Origin: Leisingera sp. JC1
Lineage (GTDB): Bacteria; Pseudomonadota; Alphaproteobacteria; Rhodobacterales; Rhodobacteraceae
Length of the DNA: 59,787 nt
NCBI RefSeq assembly: GCF_001679925.1
Contig: NZ_LYUZ01000088.1
Coordinates: 1 to 59,787, forward strand
Direction of reading: 5' to 3'
The notes beneath the pieces are model-generated. The model did not search any database. It saw only the letters and a program-made list of their open reading frames with translations, and was not told where the DNA came from. The translations under genes and the position numbers were made by a program. Within the stretch, counting starts at the first letter, position 1. Every line of letters begins with the position of its first letter. This document shows, piece by piece, positions 41,188-50,064 of this stretch.

Positions 41188-41454
41188 TCAGAAGTTTTTT
41201 CCAAGCATCTCTTTCAGCGTGGCGACATCAAGCATTTGCTCCGCCAGCATTTTCTTCAGCTTGGCGTTCTCGGCCTCCAGCGCCTTCAACCGCCGGGCAT
41301 CCGAAACTTCCATGCCGCCATATTTCGACCGCCACTTGTAAAAGGTCGCATCGCTGATGCCGTGCTTGCGGCACAACTCTTTCGCGCCCAACCCGGCCTG
41401 GTGCTCCTTCAGAATGCCTATGATCTGCTCTTCGCTGAACCGGCTTCTTTTCAT
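41188..41454 (-). CDS. IS3-family transposase OrfA
   Basis: An 88-residue protein with a helix-turn-helix ([35 protein letters not shown] region) and a leucine-zipper-like helix ([20 protein letters not shown]). It binds the inverted repeats and regulates or supplies the N-terminus of the OrfAB transposase. Its last codons contain the frameshift heptamer, so the C-terminal KNF end is the unshifted product. Confidence 0.95.
   Translation of the reverse strand: MKRSRFSEEQIIGILKEHQAGLGAKELCRKHGISDATFYKWRSKYGGMEVSDARRLKALEAENAKLKKMLAEQMLDVATLKEMLGKNF
41194..41200 (-). other. programmed -1 frameshift heptamer A-AAA-AAC
   Basis: The minus strand reads GGA AAA AAC TTC TGA in OrfA frame, containing the heptamer AAAAAAC two codons before the OrfA stop. 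Slipping back one base continues as [13 protein letters not shown] into the OrfB frame, producing OrfAB. Confidence 0.8.
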
Positions 41455-41505
41455 CGTCTGTCTCCTCAGTTGGAGAACAGGCTAACCTCAAAGCGAGGAC
41501 ATTTC

Positions 41506-41519
41506 AGGGGAGCACGTCA
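41506..41519 (-). repeat. IS right inverted repeat
   Basis: AGGGGAGCACGTCA on the plus strand, perfect match in inverse orientation to 40278-40291. It is followed by the CCTC duplication at 41520-41523. Confidence 0.9.
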
Positions 41520-41523
41520 CCTC
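41520..41523. repeat. right target-site duplication CCTC
   Basis: Second copy of the CCTC at 40274-40277. Confidence 0.8.
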
Positions 41524-41603
41524 ACGTCCCAGTAGAGATCCAGCAAACGCTGCTCTTTGACTTGCACGGTTGGATGCGAAGGGCTCCGCCCGTCCGACCC
41601 TCA

Positions 41604-41622
41604 AACGCTCCCCCGGAGCGTT
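41604..41622. repeat. REP-like palindrome at the edge of the DUF4157 remnant
   Basis: AACGCTCC and GGAGCGTT form a perfect 8-bp stem with a CCC loop. Just before it (from about 41570) comes GGATGCGAAGG...CGCCCGTCC, a relative of the two motifs at about 36462 and 36490. The palindrome coincides with the point where recognisable DUF4157 coding sequence begins. Confidence 0.5.
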
Positions 41623-41816
41623 CGGGCGGCAACGCCAAGGACGTCTGCAAGGAGCTGAAAGCCAAGGCGTTCACCTATGGCAACGACATTTTCTTCATGA
41701 AACCGGGCGATGCCAAGAACCCGGAACTGCTGGTGCATGAGCTGGTACATGTGCTGCAGCAGGGCAAGGGACGGATACCCAAGGCCAAGGGCGGGGTGGC
41801 GTTGACCTCGAAATAG
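41623..41816 (+). pseudogene. DUF4157 (eCIS-core-like) metallopeptidase remnant
   Basis: About 64 codons in frame encode the C-terminal part of a DUF4157 domain: GGNAKDVCKELKAKAFTYGNDIFF, then a zinc-type HELVHVLQQ (HExxH), ending KGGVALTSK and a stop. The N-terminal half of the domain and any start codon are missing: upstream is a palindrome, then stop codons and the IS end. DUF4157 proteins are found next to extracellular contractile injection systems and in toxins. The remnant lies about 5.2 kb from the peptidoglycan-hydrolase gene. No sheath, tube or baseplate gene is in the window. Confidence 0.75.
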
Positions 41817-41952
41817 GGCTTGCGTTCCAATTATTTACTCAGGATTGCCGGCATCGCCGGAAAATTAACCTTTTGATAACACTCTTGACCGGATGATGGG
41901 CGCAGGAGCAGCCGGGCACCGGGTCCGTGCTGCGTGGGGCAATGGGGACGTC

Positions 41953-42171
41953 ATGGCTTGGGCAGGTGTTTTTCTGGGTATGGTTGCAGGTCTGTGCGCC
42001 GCAGTGATGGGCTATGCCTTTGCCGGGCTGCCCTGGTGGGCCTGCTTTCTGATCTATCCGGCTGCAGGGACGGCCGTGACCTTGCTGGCAACTGCCATCC
42101 TCTATTGGCTCAGCGAGGCGGCGGGACCTGATGGCGGGATGCCCCCCGGCGGTCAGCTGGCCGCCGCCTGA
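41953..42171 (+). CDS. small two-helix membrane protein
   Basis: A 72-residue protein opening MAWAGVFLGMVAG, with two hydrophobic helices (about 4-22 and 27-52) separated by the short turn GLPWWACF, and a soluble tail (GPDGGMPPGGQLAAA). It strongly resembles the product of 42325-42576 in layout, so the two are likely paralogues by local duplication. Function unknown. The interval 41817-41952 shows no gene. Confidence 0.65.
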   Translation: MAWAGVFLGMVAGLCAAVMGYAFAGLPWWACFLIYPAAGTAVTLLATAILYWLSEAAGPDGGMPPGGQLAAA

Positions 42172-42324
42172 ACCGGGCGGCACCGCCTCCGCAGAAGCAG
42201 CCTGATGAACTACCCCTGACATAGCTGTCCGCTCAATTTTCGCCCTAAGGTGTCATTTGCAGAGTTGCCAGCCTGTGTGCTGCGCCCTACCTTTTGCAGG
42301 AGGGGACTTTGGGGGAAGGGCTGT

Positions 42325-42576
42325 ATGGCCTGGTTCAGCGCGTTATTCGGTGCTTTGGGCGGCCTTGTGCTGGCTGTTGGCGCCGGCCTGATCACCGGCT
42401 GGCCGCTGTGGCTGATTGCGCTCCTCTACCCTGTTGCAGCCGCAGTTCTGATGCTTGGGATGCTTGCGGTCCAGCTATGGCGCAGCGGCAATCCCCGCAG
42501 CCCGAAGCAAGGCGCCGGCGCCAGCCAGGGCCGCGGCCCCGAAGTGCGCCCCGGCCAACAGCCCGGGCAGTTCTGA
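42325..42576 (+). CDS. small two-helix membrane protein, paralogue of the preceding
   Basis: An 83-residue protein opening MAWFSALFGALGG, with two hydrophobic helices flanking TGWPLWLIALLYPVAA and a polar, Gly/Gln/Arg-rich tail. The opening MAW, the GxPWW/GWPLW turn and the YPxAA motif are shared with 41953-42171. It starts 9 bp after GGGGGAAGG. Function unknown; both lie between the DUF4157 remnant and trxC. Confidence 0.65.
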   Translation: MAWFSALFGALGGLVLAVGAGLITGWPLWLIALLYPVAAAVLMLGMLAVQLWRSGNPRSPKQGAGASQGRGPEVRPGQQPGQF

Positions 42577-42594
42577 ATGGGCTTGCGTGCGGTG

Positions 42595-43020
42595 TCAGCC
42601 GCGCAGCCAGCTGATGATCTGCCCTGAGCGCATCGCGCCGGCCTGGCGTTTCTTTTCCTTGCCGCGCTCAAAGGCAACCAGTGCCGGGATGCCGCGGATG
42701 CGGTAGCGGGCACCGGTTGACTGATGGTCCTGGGTGTTGAGCTTGACCAGCCGCGCGCGGCCTGCCAGGGCCTTGGCAGCCTTGGCAAATTCCGGCGCCA
42801 TCATCCGGCAGGGGCCGCACCAGGGCGCCCAGAAATCCGCCACCAACAGCACATCATCATTCTGCAGCGCCTTTTGCAGCGTGGCCGGGTCCACGTCCAC
42901 CGGCCTGGATGGCATCAGCGCGGCGCCACAGCTGCCGCATTTCGGGCCGCTGCCCAGCTTCTCCTCCGGCACCCGGTTCAGCTGGGTGCAGGTCAGGCAG
43001 GTCAGGGTCTTGGCGCCCAT
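42595..43020 (-). CDS. trxC: thioredoxin 2
   Basis: A 141-residue thioredoxin with an N-terminal zinc-binding extension: CLTC (Cys8, Cys11) and CGSC (Cys28, Cys31). The redox-active motif is WCGPC (Cys68, Cys71), followed by the cis-Pro in IRGIPALVAF. Trx2 reduces cytoplasmic disulfides and is induced by oxidative stress in E. coli. The start at 43020 is the first ATG that keeps the zinc-binding N-terminus. It is convergent with the small membrane protein gene upstream. Confidence 0.94.
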   Translation of the reverse strand: MGAKTLTCLTCTQLNRVPEEKLGSGPKCGSCGAALMPSRPVDVDPATLQKALQNDDVLLVADFWAPWCGPCRMMAPEFAKAAKALAGRARLVKLNTQDHQSTGARYRIRGIPALVAFERGKEKKRQAGAMRSGQIISWLRG

Positions 43021-43100
43021 GATGGCTCCTCCGGCTGTGTCTTGCCCGGCAGATACCGCCGCACGCAGGGCGGCGGCAAGGGCAAGCCCGCCAGCAGCGG

Positions 43101-44333
43101 TCAGAAAGTCAGCTTGGCCCCGACAATAAGTGTATCCGACCGGACCGCGGAATCCGCGGTGATGGTCGGCAGGATCAGCGGCACGAACCGGTCGTTGTAC
43201 AGGTATTCCACCCCTAGCTTCACATGCTCTGCGACCTCGACTTCGAGCCCGAAAATCACTTGGTCCATTCTTTCCCATTCGGTGCCCTCCGCGCCCTGCA
43301 CGCCGCGGCTGGCGGCAACTGACCAGGTGGCCGGCTTGCCGAACAGCTCTGACCGGTAGCGCCCCTGCAGCGTCAGCGCGCTGACCCGGTGGCCGGTGGC
43401 GGGCCAGACATCCTCAGTCCGGGTGAATTCCGCCATCACGTCAAAATCACGCCCGCTGAGGGTGGCGTTCAGGTTCCAGGCGCCGTTCCAGCCGCGGTCG
43501 ATGCCCTGGCTGGGCGGATGGTGCGCGATGATACTGTCATAGATGGTGCCGCGCAGGTAGCCCGCGCCGAGCCGCACGCGCATGTCCTGGCCGGCATCAA
43601 AGCTGTGGGCGGCATTGAAGGCAAAGTTTTCCCAGCCGCCGTCATTGCCGGGGCTGCTGATCACCCGCAGGCCGCGGTGGTTGCGGATCAGGGAGAATGC
43701 CAGTTCGGTCCGGTCGGTGACATAACCCAGCTCAACCAGCGGATCCTCCACCTGCGACCAGAAGTAGTGATTGCTGTGGCTGTGGGTGAACGGCGCGTAG
43801 GTGGCGAAATTGCCGAAGTTCACGGTTTTCCGCCCCGCTGCCAGATAGAACGGCGACCGGCTGAGATCGCCCACAGCAATCCAGTATTTGCGCAGCTGGG
43901 TTTCGTCCTGGCCGGGGTATTCGATTTCGGTGTATTCGCCTTGCACAAAGGCCGTGACCATCGGCAGCGCCAGCGTCGCATTCAGCGAGATGTCATTGAT
44001 AACGTCGTAAGTGTCGGAAAACCCTTTGGTATGCGTCGGCGGCAGCCGCGACAGGATCGGAAACTTGCCCGGGGTGCTGGTTTCCTCGTGGATCACCGTG
44101 CCAAGGAAACGGCCGCCGATGTACAGGCGGTAAGGATCCAGCACGCCGCTCTGGCGGGCACGCAAGGCAGTCGCGATTTTATTGGTCACATCCTCCTGCC
44201 GGTCGAACATCCGCTCGGAATAGCGCAGATCGGTGCCGATAAACCCCGCCCCGTCCTGGGCCAAGGCGGCAAACGGTGCAGCTGCCAGAGCAAGCGCAGC
44301 CCCTAGGGCGCGCAGCAGGAAAGAATACCGCAT
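43101..44333 (-). CDS. outer-membrane beta-barrel protein (LbtU/porin-like)
   Basis: A 410-residue protein with a signal peptide (about 1-25, cut after ALA) and a long series of amphipathic strands, ending IVGAKLTF with the terminal Phe of outer-membrane proteins. The segment FYLAAGRKTVNFGNFATYAPFTHS resembles the porin-type strand/constriction region of LbtU-like siderophore porins, but the match is from memory of the family only. It could also be a general porin. It lies next to the trxC gene but is separated by 80 bp, and its promoter region (44334-44523) is shared with the divergent L,D-transpeptidase gene. Confidence 0.75.
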   Translation of the reverse strand: MRYSFLLRALGAALALAAAPFAALAQDGAGFIGTDLRYSERMFDRQEDVTNKIATALRARQSGVLDPYRLYIGGRFLGTVIHEETSTPGKFPILSRLPPTHTKGFSDTYDVINDISLNATLALPMVTAFVQGEYTEIEYPGQDETQLRKYWIAVGDLSRSPFYLAAGRKTVNFGNFATYAPFTHSHSNHYFWSQVEDPLVELGYVTDRTELAFSLIRNHRGLRVISSPGNDGGWENFAFNAAHSFDAGQDMRVRLGAGYLRGTIYDSIIAHHPPSQGIDRGWNGAWNLNATLSGRDFDVMAEFTRTEDVWPATGHRVSALTLQGRYRSELFGKPATWSVAASRGVQGAEGTEWERMDQVIFGLEVEVAEHVKLGVEYLYNDRFVPLILPTITADSAVRSDTLIVGAKLTF

Positions 44334-44523
44334 AACAAAAACTCCTGAAAAACCGGTCCCTCTGCAGGGCTTTTCAGCACGCCTGACGGGAATGCCTGCC
44401 CTTACCCACAAAGCTATCACGGTTTTGTGATCCGGCAAGGTTGCGGCGTCTTTGGCCCTCTTGACGCCTGTTCCCGCGGCTTTCAGACTGGGCAGGACAG
44501 TCCCATAGACCAGTGAGGGTTTC

Positions 44524-45084
44524 ATGTTTTCCCGACGCAATTTCCTGGCCGCAACTGCCGCCACCGCTCTGCCGCTGCCTGCGCTGGCCCGCAAGAAGGA
44601 TCCTGCGCCTTTTGACCCCACCCCGCAGGAGGTGCGCATCCGCAAGGATTTTGCCCCCGGCCAGATCCTGGTCCTGCCGCGGTCCTATTACCTCTACTTC
44701 GTGACTGATAAGCGCAAGGCGATGCGCTATGGCGTCGGCGTCGGCAAGGCGGGGCTGGAGTTCACGGGCAAGGCTGTGATCGAACGCAAGAAGGAATGGC
44801 CGACCTGGCGCCCCACCGACGAAATGATCGAGCGCGACCCAAGGGCCTACGCCAAATTCGTCGACAATGAATACATCCAGCCGGGCGGACCGGACAATCC
44901 GCTGGGTGCGCGGGCGCTGTATCTGTTCCAGAACGGCATCGACACATACTTCCGCATTCATGGCACCAACCAGCCGCAGACCATCGGCCATTCGGTGTCA
45001 AACGGCTGCATCCGGATGCTGAACGAGCATGTGATGGACCTGTACGAACGGGTGCCGCTGGGCACGGTGGTGACTGTGCTATAG
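44524..45084 (+). CDS. L,D-transpeptidase (YkuD family), Tat-exported
   Basis: A 186-residue enzyme with a twin-arginine leader (SRRNFLAATAATALPLPALA). The YkuD catalytic set is complete: HGTNQP (His146), GHSVSNGCIRM (His156, Cys162) with Arg164. It should form 3-3 cross-links in peptidoglycan or attach proteins to it in the periplasm. The ATG at 44524 directly precedes the leader. A Tat leader is also present on the dacB product, so both exported cell-wall enzymes in this window appear to use that route. Confidence 0.92.
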   Translation: MFSRRNFLAATAATALPLPALARKKDPAPFDPTPQEVRIRKDFAPGQILVLPRSYYLYFVTDKRKAMRYGVGVGKAGLEFTGKAVIERKKEWPTWRPTDEMIERDPRAYAKFVDNEYIQPGGPDNPLGARALYLFQNGIDTYFRIHGTNQPQTIGHSVSNGCIRMLNEHVMDLYERVPLGTVVTVL

Positions 45085-45314
45085 GCGCACAACTGACGGT
45101 TCATTAAGCGCTCTGCCGCCGGAATCTGCCCCGGAACCCCGCGTCACAGCGCATTTTTCTTGCGCTAAGGGGGATTCGTACCCAATTCTGTCACGGCGAT
45201 GTTACGCGAATGCCATCACTGTTCCTTACCCGGCGCGGTCATGATCATCTGCAAACCTTGCCGGACTGCCGCATAAGCGGGCAGAGAACTGAGACGACTT
45301 AGGAGAAGACGACG

Positions 45315-45524
45315 ATGGCCACTGGCACCGTCAAATGGTTCAACACCACCAAAGGCTACGGCTTTATTGCACCCGAAGAAGGCGGCAAGGACGTTTTTGT
45401 CCATATTTCCGCTGTTGAGCGTTCCGGCCTGACCGGCCTGGCAGACAATCAGAAAGTGACCTATGAGCTGCGCGCAGGCCGCGACGGCCGCGAATCCGCA
45501 GTGGATATCGCACTGGTCTCCTGA
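45315..45524 (+). CDS. cold-shock protein (CspA family)
   Basis: A 69-residue cold-shock-domain protein with RNP1 (KGYGFI) and RNP2 (VFVHIS), binding single-stranded RNA/DNA as a chaperone. TAGGAGAAG lies 9 bp before the ATG. The 230-bp interval upstream (45085-45314) has no gene and is long enough for the structured 5' leader by which many csp mRNAs are temperature-regulated; a promoter cannot be fixed with confidence. Confidence 0.95.
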   Translation: MATGTVKWFNTTKGYGFIAPEEGGKDVFVHISAVERSGLTGLADNQKVTYELRAGRDGRESAVDIALVS

Positions 45525-45550
45525 TCCTCTGATCTGCACCGAGATTTTCA

Positions 45551-45577
45551 AACAGCCCTGACGGCCGGGGCTGTTTT
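45551..45577 (+). terminator. terminator of the cold-shock gene
   Basis: AACAGCCC (45551-45558) pairs with GGGCTGTT (45568-45575), continuing into a T-run. It overlaps the end of the convergent esterase gene and could serve both. Confidence 0.85.
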
Positions 45578-46218
45578 CAGCGGTCTATGGCCGCAACCAG
45601 CTGCAGGGCAGCCGGGCCGATTGCGGCCGCATTCAGCGCCACGCCCCTGGCGTTGGGATGGATGCCGTCGTCCTGCATGAAGTCCTGAGCTGCCGCAGGA
45701 TCGTTGCCGACCGCCGCTGCGATGCCGGCAAAGGCGTCCGGGTGCAGCACAGCGCCGTATTCAGCCGCAAGCTCCGGATAGATTGCATCAAAATCCTGCT
45801 TGTAGTCCGGCCCGTAGTTGCGCGGAGCCTTCATGCCGATCAGCAGAACCTCGATCCCCTTGTCCTGAGCCGTCTGCAGGATGCGTTGCAGATTTGCGCG
45901 CGCCTCCTGCGGGGCCAGCCCGCGCAGCATGTCGTTGCCGCCTAGCAGCACGATCAGTCCGTCGGGATTGTCCGACAGGGTCCATTCGGCGCGCTCTGCC
46001 CCGCCGGCGGTGGTGTCGCCGGAAACGCCTGCGTTTTGCAGCGTGACCTCAGCGCCGTTCTCAATCATCCAGCGTTCCAATTGCGGCACCAGCCCCTGGC
46101 CCTGCGGCAGCCCGTAGCCCTGCACGAGGCTGTCGCCGAGCGCGGTGATCCGCAGCGGTTCCGCCCAGGCAGCACCGGTGAAAAGCAGCAAACTCAGCAG
46201 TGCCAATGTCTTGCGCAT
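45577..46218 (-). CDS. periplasmic arylesterase/thioesterase I (GDSL/SGNH hydrolase)
   Basis: A 213-residue SGNH hydrolase with a signal peptide (about 1-20, cut after AWA). The blocks are GDSL (in ITALGDSLVQGYG), the Gly of block II (NAGVSGDTTAGG), GGND of block III and DGIHPNARG with the Asp-His pair. This matches E. coli TesA/lysophospholipase L1. It diverges from an ABC ATPase and FtsX-like permease pair, the same gene neighbourhood as tesA-ybbA-ybbP in E. coli, which supports the assignment. Confidence 0.93.
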   Translation of the reverse strand: MRKTLALLSLLLFTGAAWAEPLRITALGDSLVQGYGLPQGQGLVPQLERWMIENGAEVTLQNAGVSGDTTAGGAERAEWTLSDNPDGLIVLLGGNDMLRGLAPQEARANLQRILQTAQDKGIEVLLIGMKAPRNYGPDYKQDFDAIYPELAAEYGAVLHPDAFAGIAAAVGNDPAAAQDFMQDDGIHPNARGVALNAAAIGPAALQLVAAIDR

Positions 46219-46266
46219 GGCGGCAAACACTCCATATCGGTTAGGTGCATCCAACAGGCAGGCCCG

Positions 46267-46967
<701 letters not shown>

Positions 46968-46971
<4 letters not shown>

Positions 46972-49493
46972 ATGCTGCAGCCTTCCGCCTTGCCTGGCGC
47001 TTTGCCCTGCGCGAGCTGCGCGGCGGCCTGAAGGGGTTCCGCATCTTCCTCGCCTGCCTGGCGCTGGGGGTCGGGGTGATTGCCGCCATCGGCTCCATCC
47101 GCGCGTCGATCGAGACCGGGCTGGAGCGCGAGGGCGCCACCATCCTGGGCGGCGATGCGGAGCTGAACTTCACCTACCGCTTTGCAACCGAAGAGGAACG
47201 CGCCTGGCTGGAGCGGACCGCGCTGCGCCATTCCGGGATTGCCGAGTTCCGCTCCATGGCGACCGTGGGCGAGGAACGCGGGCTGACCCAGGTGAAGGCG
47301 GTGGATGGCCTCTATCCCTTGAAGGGAGAGATGAAGCTGGCACCGGAAATGCCGCTGGAGACTGCCCTGGCGGGCGCGGACGGGTTGCCCGGCGGGGTGA
47401 TGGACCGGGTGCTGGCCGACCGTTTGGGGCTGCAGCCGGGGGATACCTTCCGGCTCGGCACCCAGGATTTCCGGCTGATGGCGATGATCGCGCTGGAGCC
47501 GGATGCCGCCGCCTCAGGCTTTGAACTTGGGCCGCGCACGATGGTGCGGACAGCAGACCTGGGTGACTCCGGCCTGCTGGAACCCGGCACCATTTTTGAC
47601 ACCAAGTACCGGATGGAACTGCCCGCGGGCAGCAATTTGACTGCCTTGCAGGCAGAGGCCGAAGGGCTGTTTGAAACCACCGGCATGCGCTGGCGCGATG
47701 CACGGAACGGCGCGCCGGGCATCACTACCTTCGTCGAGCGGCTGGGCGGGTTTCTGGTTCTGGTCGGCCTGTCCGGTCTGGCAGTCGGCGGCGTCGGCGT
47801 GTCCGCTGCCGTGCGCGCCTACCTGGCGACCAAAACCGCGACCATCGCCACCCTGCGCACGCTGGGGGCGGAGCGGCAGACGATTTTCCTCACCTACTTC
47901 CTGCAGATCGGCGCGCTGACATTGGTGGGCGTGGGCATCGGCCTGGTTCTGGGCGGATTGGGGCCAGTGCTGCTGGGTCCGCTGATTGCGGCGCAGCTGC
48001 CGTTCCCGGCGGTATTCTCGCTTTACCCGTCCGCGCTGGCAGAGGCCGCTGTCTATGGCGTGCTCACGGCCTTTATCTTTGCCCTTTGGCCGCTGGCGCG
48101 GGCAGAACGGATCCGCGCGGCTTCCCTGTTCCGGGACGCTTTTGCCAGCCGCACAAGGCTGCCCGCGCCGCGTTACCTGCTGGCAACCGGGATCGCTCTG
48201 GCGGCACTGGTGGGACTGGCCGCATGGTTCAGCGGCTCGGCGCAGCTGACACTGTGGACCGCGGGCGGGCTGATGGGGGCGCTGATGGTGCTGCTGCTGG
48301 CGGCGCTAGCGATCGGTTTTGCTGCGCGGCGCGGCACCGGGGCGTCGCGCGGGCGCCCTGCCCTGCGGTGGGCGCTCTCGTCCATTGGCAGCGCGCGCGA
48401 TGGCGCGGTGCCTGCGGTTCTGGCGCTGGGGCTAGGCCTGACAGTGCTGGCTGCCATCGGCCAGATCGACGGCAACATGCGCCGCGCCATTGCGGGCAAC
48501 CTGCCGGATGTGGCACCGAGCTATTTCTTTGTCGATATCCAGCGCAGCCAGATGCCTGCCTTCCTGGAGCGGGTGGAGAATGACCCCTCCGTCACCCGGG
48601 TGGAAAACGCGCCGATGCTGCGCGGGGTGCTGACCCGGATCAACGGGCAGCCCGCCACCGAGGTCGCAGGCGATCACTGGGTGGTGCGTGGCGACCGTGG
48701 CATCACCTATGCCGCCGCCCAGCCGGAGGCGACTGAGGTCACAGCGGGCAAATGGTGGCCGGAGGATTATTCCGGTGAGCCGCAGATCAGCTTTGCCGCC
48801 GAGGAGGCGGAGGAACTGGGCCTCAAGCTGGGCGACACACTGACGCTGAACATCCTGGGCCGCGACATCACCGGCACCATCACCAGTTTCCGCAACGTGG
48901 ATTTCTCCACCGCCGGAATGGGGTTTGTGATGGTGCTGAACGAGGCCGCGCTGGCAGGTGCGCCGCACAGTTTCATCGCCACCGTCTATGCCGAGGAGCA
49001 AGCGGAGGCAGCGATCCTGCGCGATCTGGCGCGGGAAATGCCGAATATCACCGCGATCCGGATGCGCGATGCCATCGACCGGGTGTCAGACATCCTGCGC
49101 CAGTTGGCGGCTGCCACAGCCTATGGCGCGGCAGCGACGCTGCTGACCGGGTTCCTGGTGCTGCTGGGCACCGCGGCGGCGGGGGAGCCCGCGCGGCGCT
49201 ATGAAGCGGCGCTGCTGAAAACCCTGGGCGCGCCGCGCAAGCAGATCCTGGCGAGCTTTGCCCTTCGCTCTGCCCTGTTGGGTGCAGCGGCGGGGATGGT
49301 TGCCTTGGCTGCCGGTATTACCGGGGCCTGGGCAATCAACGCCTACGTGTTCGAGACCAGCTATGCAGTGATCTGGCCCAATGCCCTGATGGTGATTTCC
49401 GGCGGGGTGCTGACGACGCTGCTGGCCGGGCTTGCCTTTGCGCTGCGGCCGCTGGCCGCCAAGCCTGCACGCATCCTGCGCGCCCGGGAATAA
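46968..49493 (+). CDS. FtsX-like ABC permease (YbbP-like)
   Basis: An 841-residue membrane protein of the YbbP type. An N-terminal helix (RIFLACLALGVGVIAAIGSI) is followed by a large periplasmic domain, a first FtsX core of three helices (about 255-370), further helices (about 395-445) and a second periplasmic domain, ending in a second FtsX core (about 705-830). It works with the overlapping ATPase gene. Function in E. coli is uncertain, with lipid export or envelope repair proposed. The ATGA overlap with the ATPase gene decides the start. Confidence 0.93.
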
Positions 49494-49514
49494 TCAGGTT
49501 TGCGGCGGCCCGTC

Positions 49515-49964
49515 CTAGCGGACGCCGCAGGACACCGGTTGCAGGAGGCGCATCAGATCATGGTTGTCGCAGACCAGAGATTCCAGCGAGATGTCATCCA
49601 GCGAGGTGTAGAAAGCCTGCGCCGCATCCGCCAATGCCACTTTGAGCCGGCAGGCCGAGGCCAGCGGGCAGGTGTTGTCGGCGTCGGCAAAGCATTCCAC
49701 CATCGGCAGGTTGCCCTCGACATCGCGGAACACGTCGCCGATTCGGATCTCTGCCGCGGGTTTGCCCAGGTTCATACCGCCGTTGCGGCCTCGCTGGGTC
49801 GAAAGATAGCCCAGCTGGCTCAGCTGGTTGATCACCTGTGCCAGGTGATTTTCCGAGATATTACAGCACTCTGCGATCTCGGCCTTGGTCACCAGGCGGT
49901 CTTCATGCGCGGCGCAGTACATCAGCAGCCGCACGGCAATGTTGGTCCTTTTGGTAATGCGCAT
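49515..49964 (-). CDS. Rrf2-family regulator (NsrR-like)
   Basis: A 149-residue winged-helix protein with a three-cysteine cluster at 91, 99 and 105 (VECFADADNTCPLASACRL), the spacing of NsrR [4Fe-4S] ligands. NsrR senses nitric oxide and represses NO-detoxification genes. The Asp8 that supplies the fourth ligand in characterised NsrR proteins aligns with Asn8 here (KRTNIAV). The recognition helix region SENHLAQVINQL is typical. An inverted repeat lies 13 bp before the start, suggesting autoregulation. No NO-detoxifying gene adjoins it. Confidence 0.87.
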   Translation of the reverse strand: MRITKRTNIAVRLLMYCAAHEDRLVTKAEIAECCNISENHLAQVINQLSQLGYLSTQRGRNGGMNLGKPAAEIRIGDVFRDVEGNLPMVECFADADNTCPLASACRLKVALADAAQAFYTSLDDISLESLVCDNHDLMRLLQPVSCGVR

Positions 49965-49976
49965 GGGGTGCTCCCG

Positions 49977-49995
49977 AAGCTAGATTGCATAGCTT
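49977..49995. promoter_or_regulatory. inverted repeat upstream of the Rrf2 gene
   Basis: AAGCTA-N7-TAGCTT (49977-49995) begins 13 bp before the regulator start and lies in the divergent interval with the gamma-glutamylcyclotransferase gene. It is a candidate operator for the Rrf2/NsrR-like protein; its sequence is not the classic NsrR consensus. Confidence 0.45.
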
Positions 49996-50064
49996 ATTGC
50001 ACAAGCCGCCAAAAAGCGGTTTGACATACATCAATTGGCGGAAATGCGGCGGAAGGGTGCGCAG

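Larger units (their letters stand above)
40278..41519 (-). mobile_element. complete IS3-family (IS407-group) insertion sequence, 1242 bp
   Basis: The element is bounded by 14-bp perfect inverted repeats beginning TGACGTGCTCCCCT and flanked by a 4-bp target duplication CCTC. It carries two minus-strand frames, OrfA (helix-turn-helix/leucine zipper) and OrfB (DDE transposase), in the -1 relation expected for a programmed frameshift, with an A-AAA-AAC heptamer at 41194-41200. All parts look intact, so the copy may be active or recent. It sits in non-coding DNA between the exported protein gene and a DUF4157 remnant and does not break a recognisable frame. Confidence 0.95.

Noticed and set aside
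35383-41816. A complete contractile injection system
   Set aside because: Only a possible effector and a DUF4157 remnant; no sheath, tube, baseplate or AAA+ ATPase gene is present.
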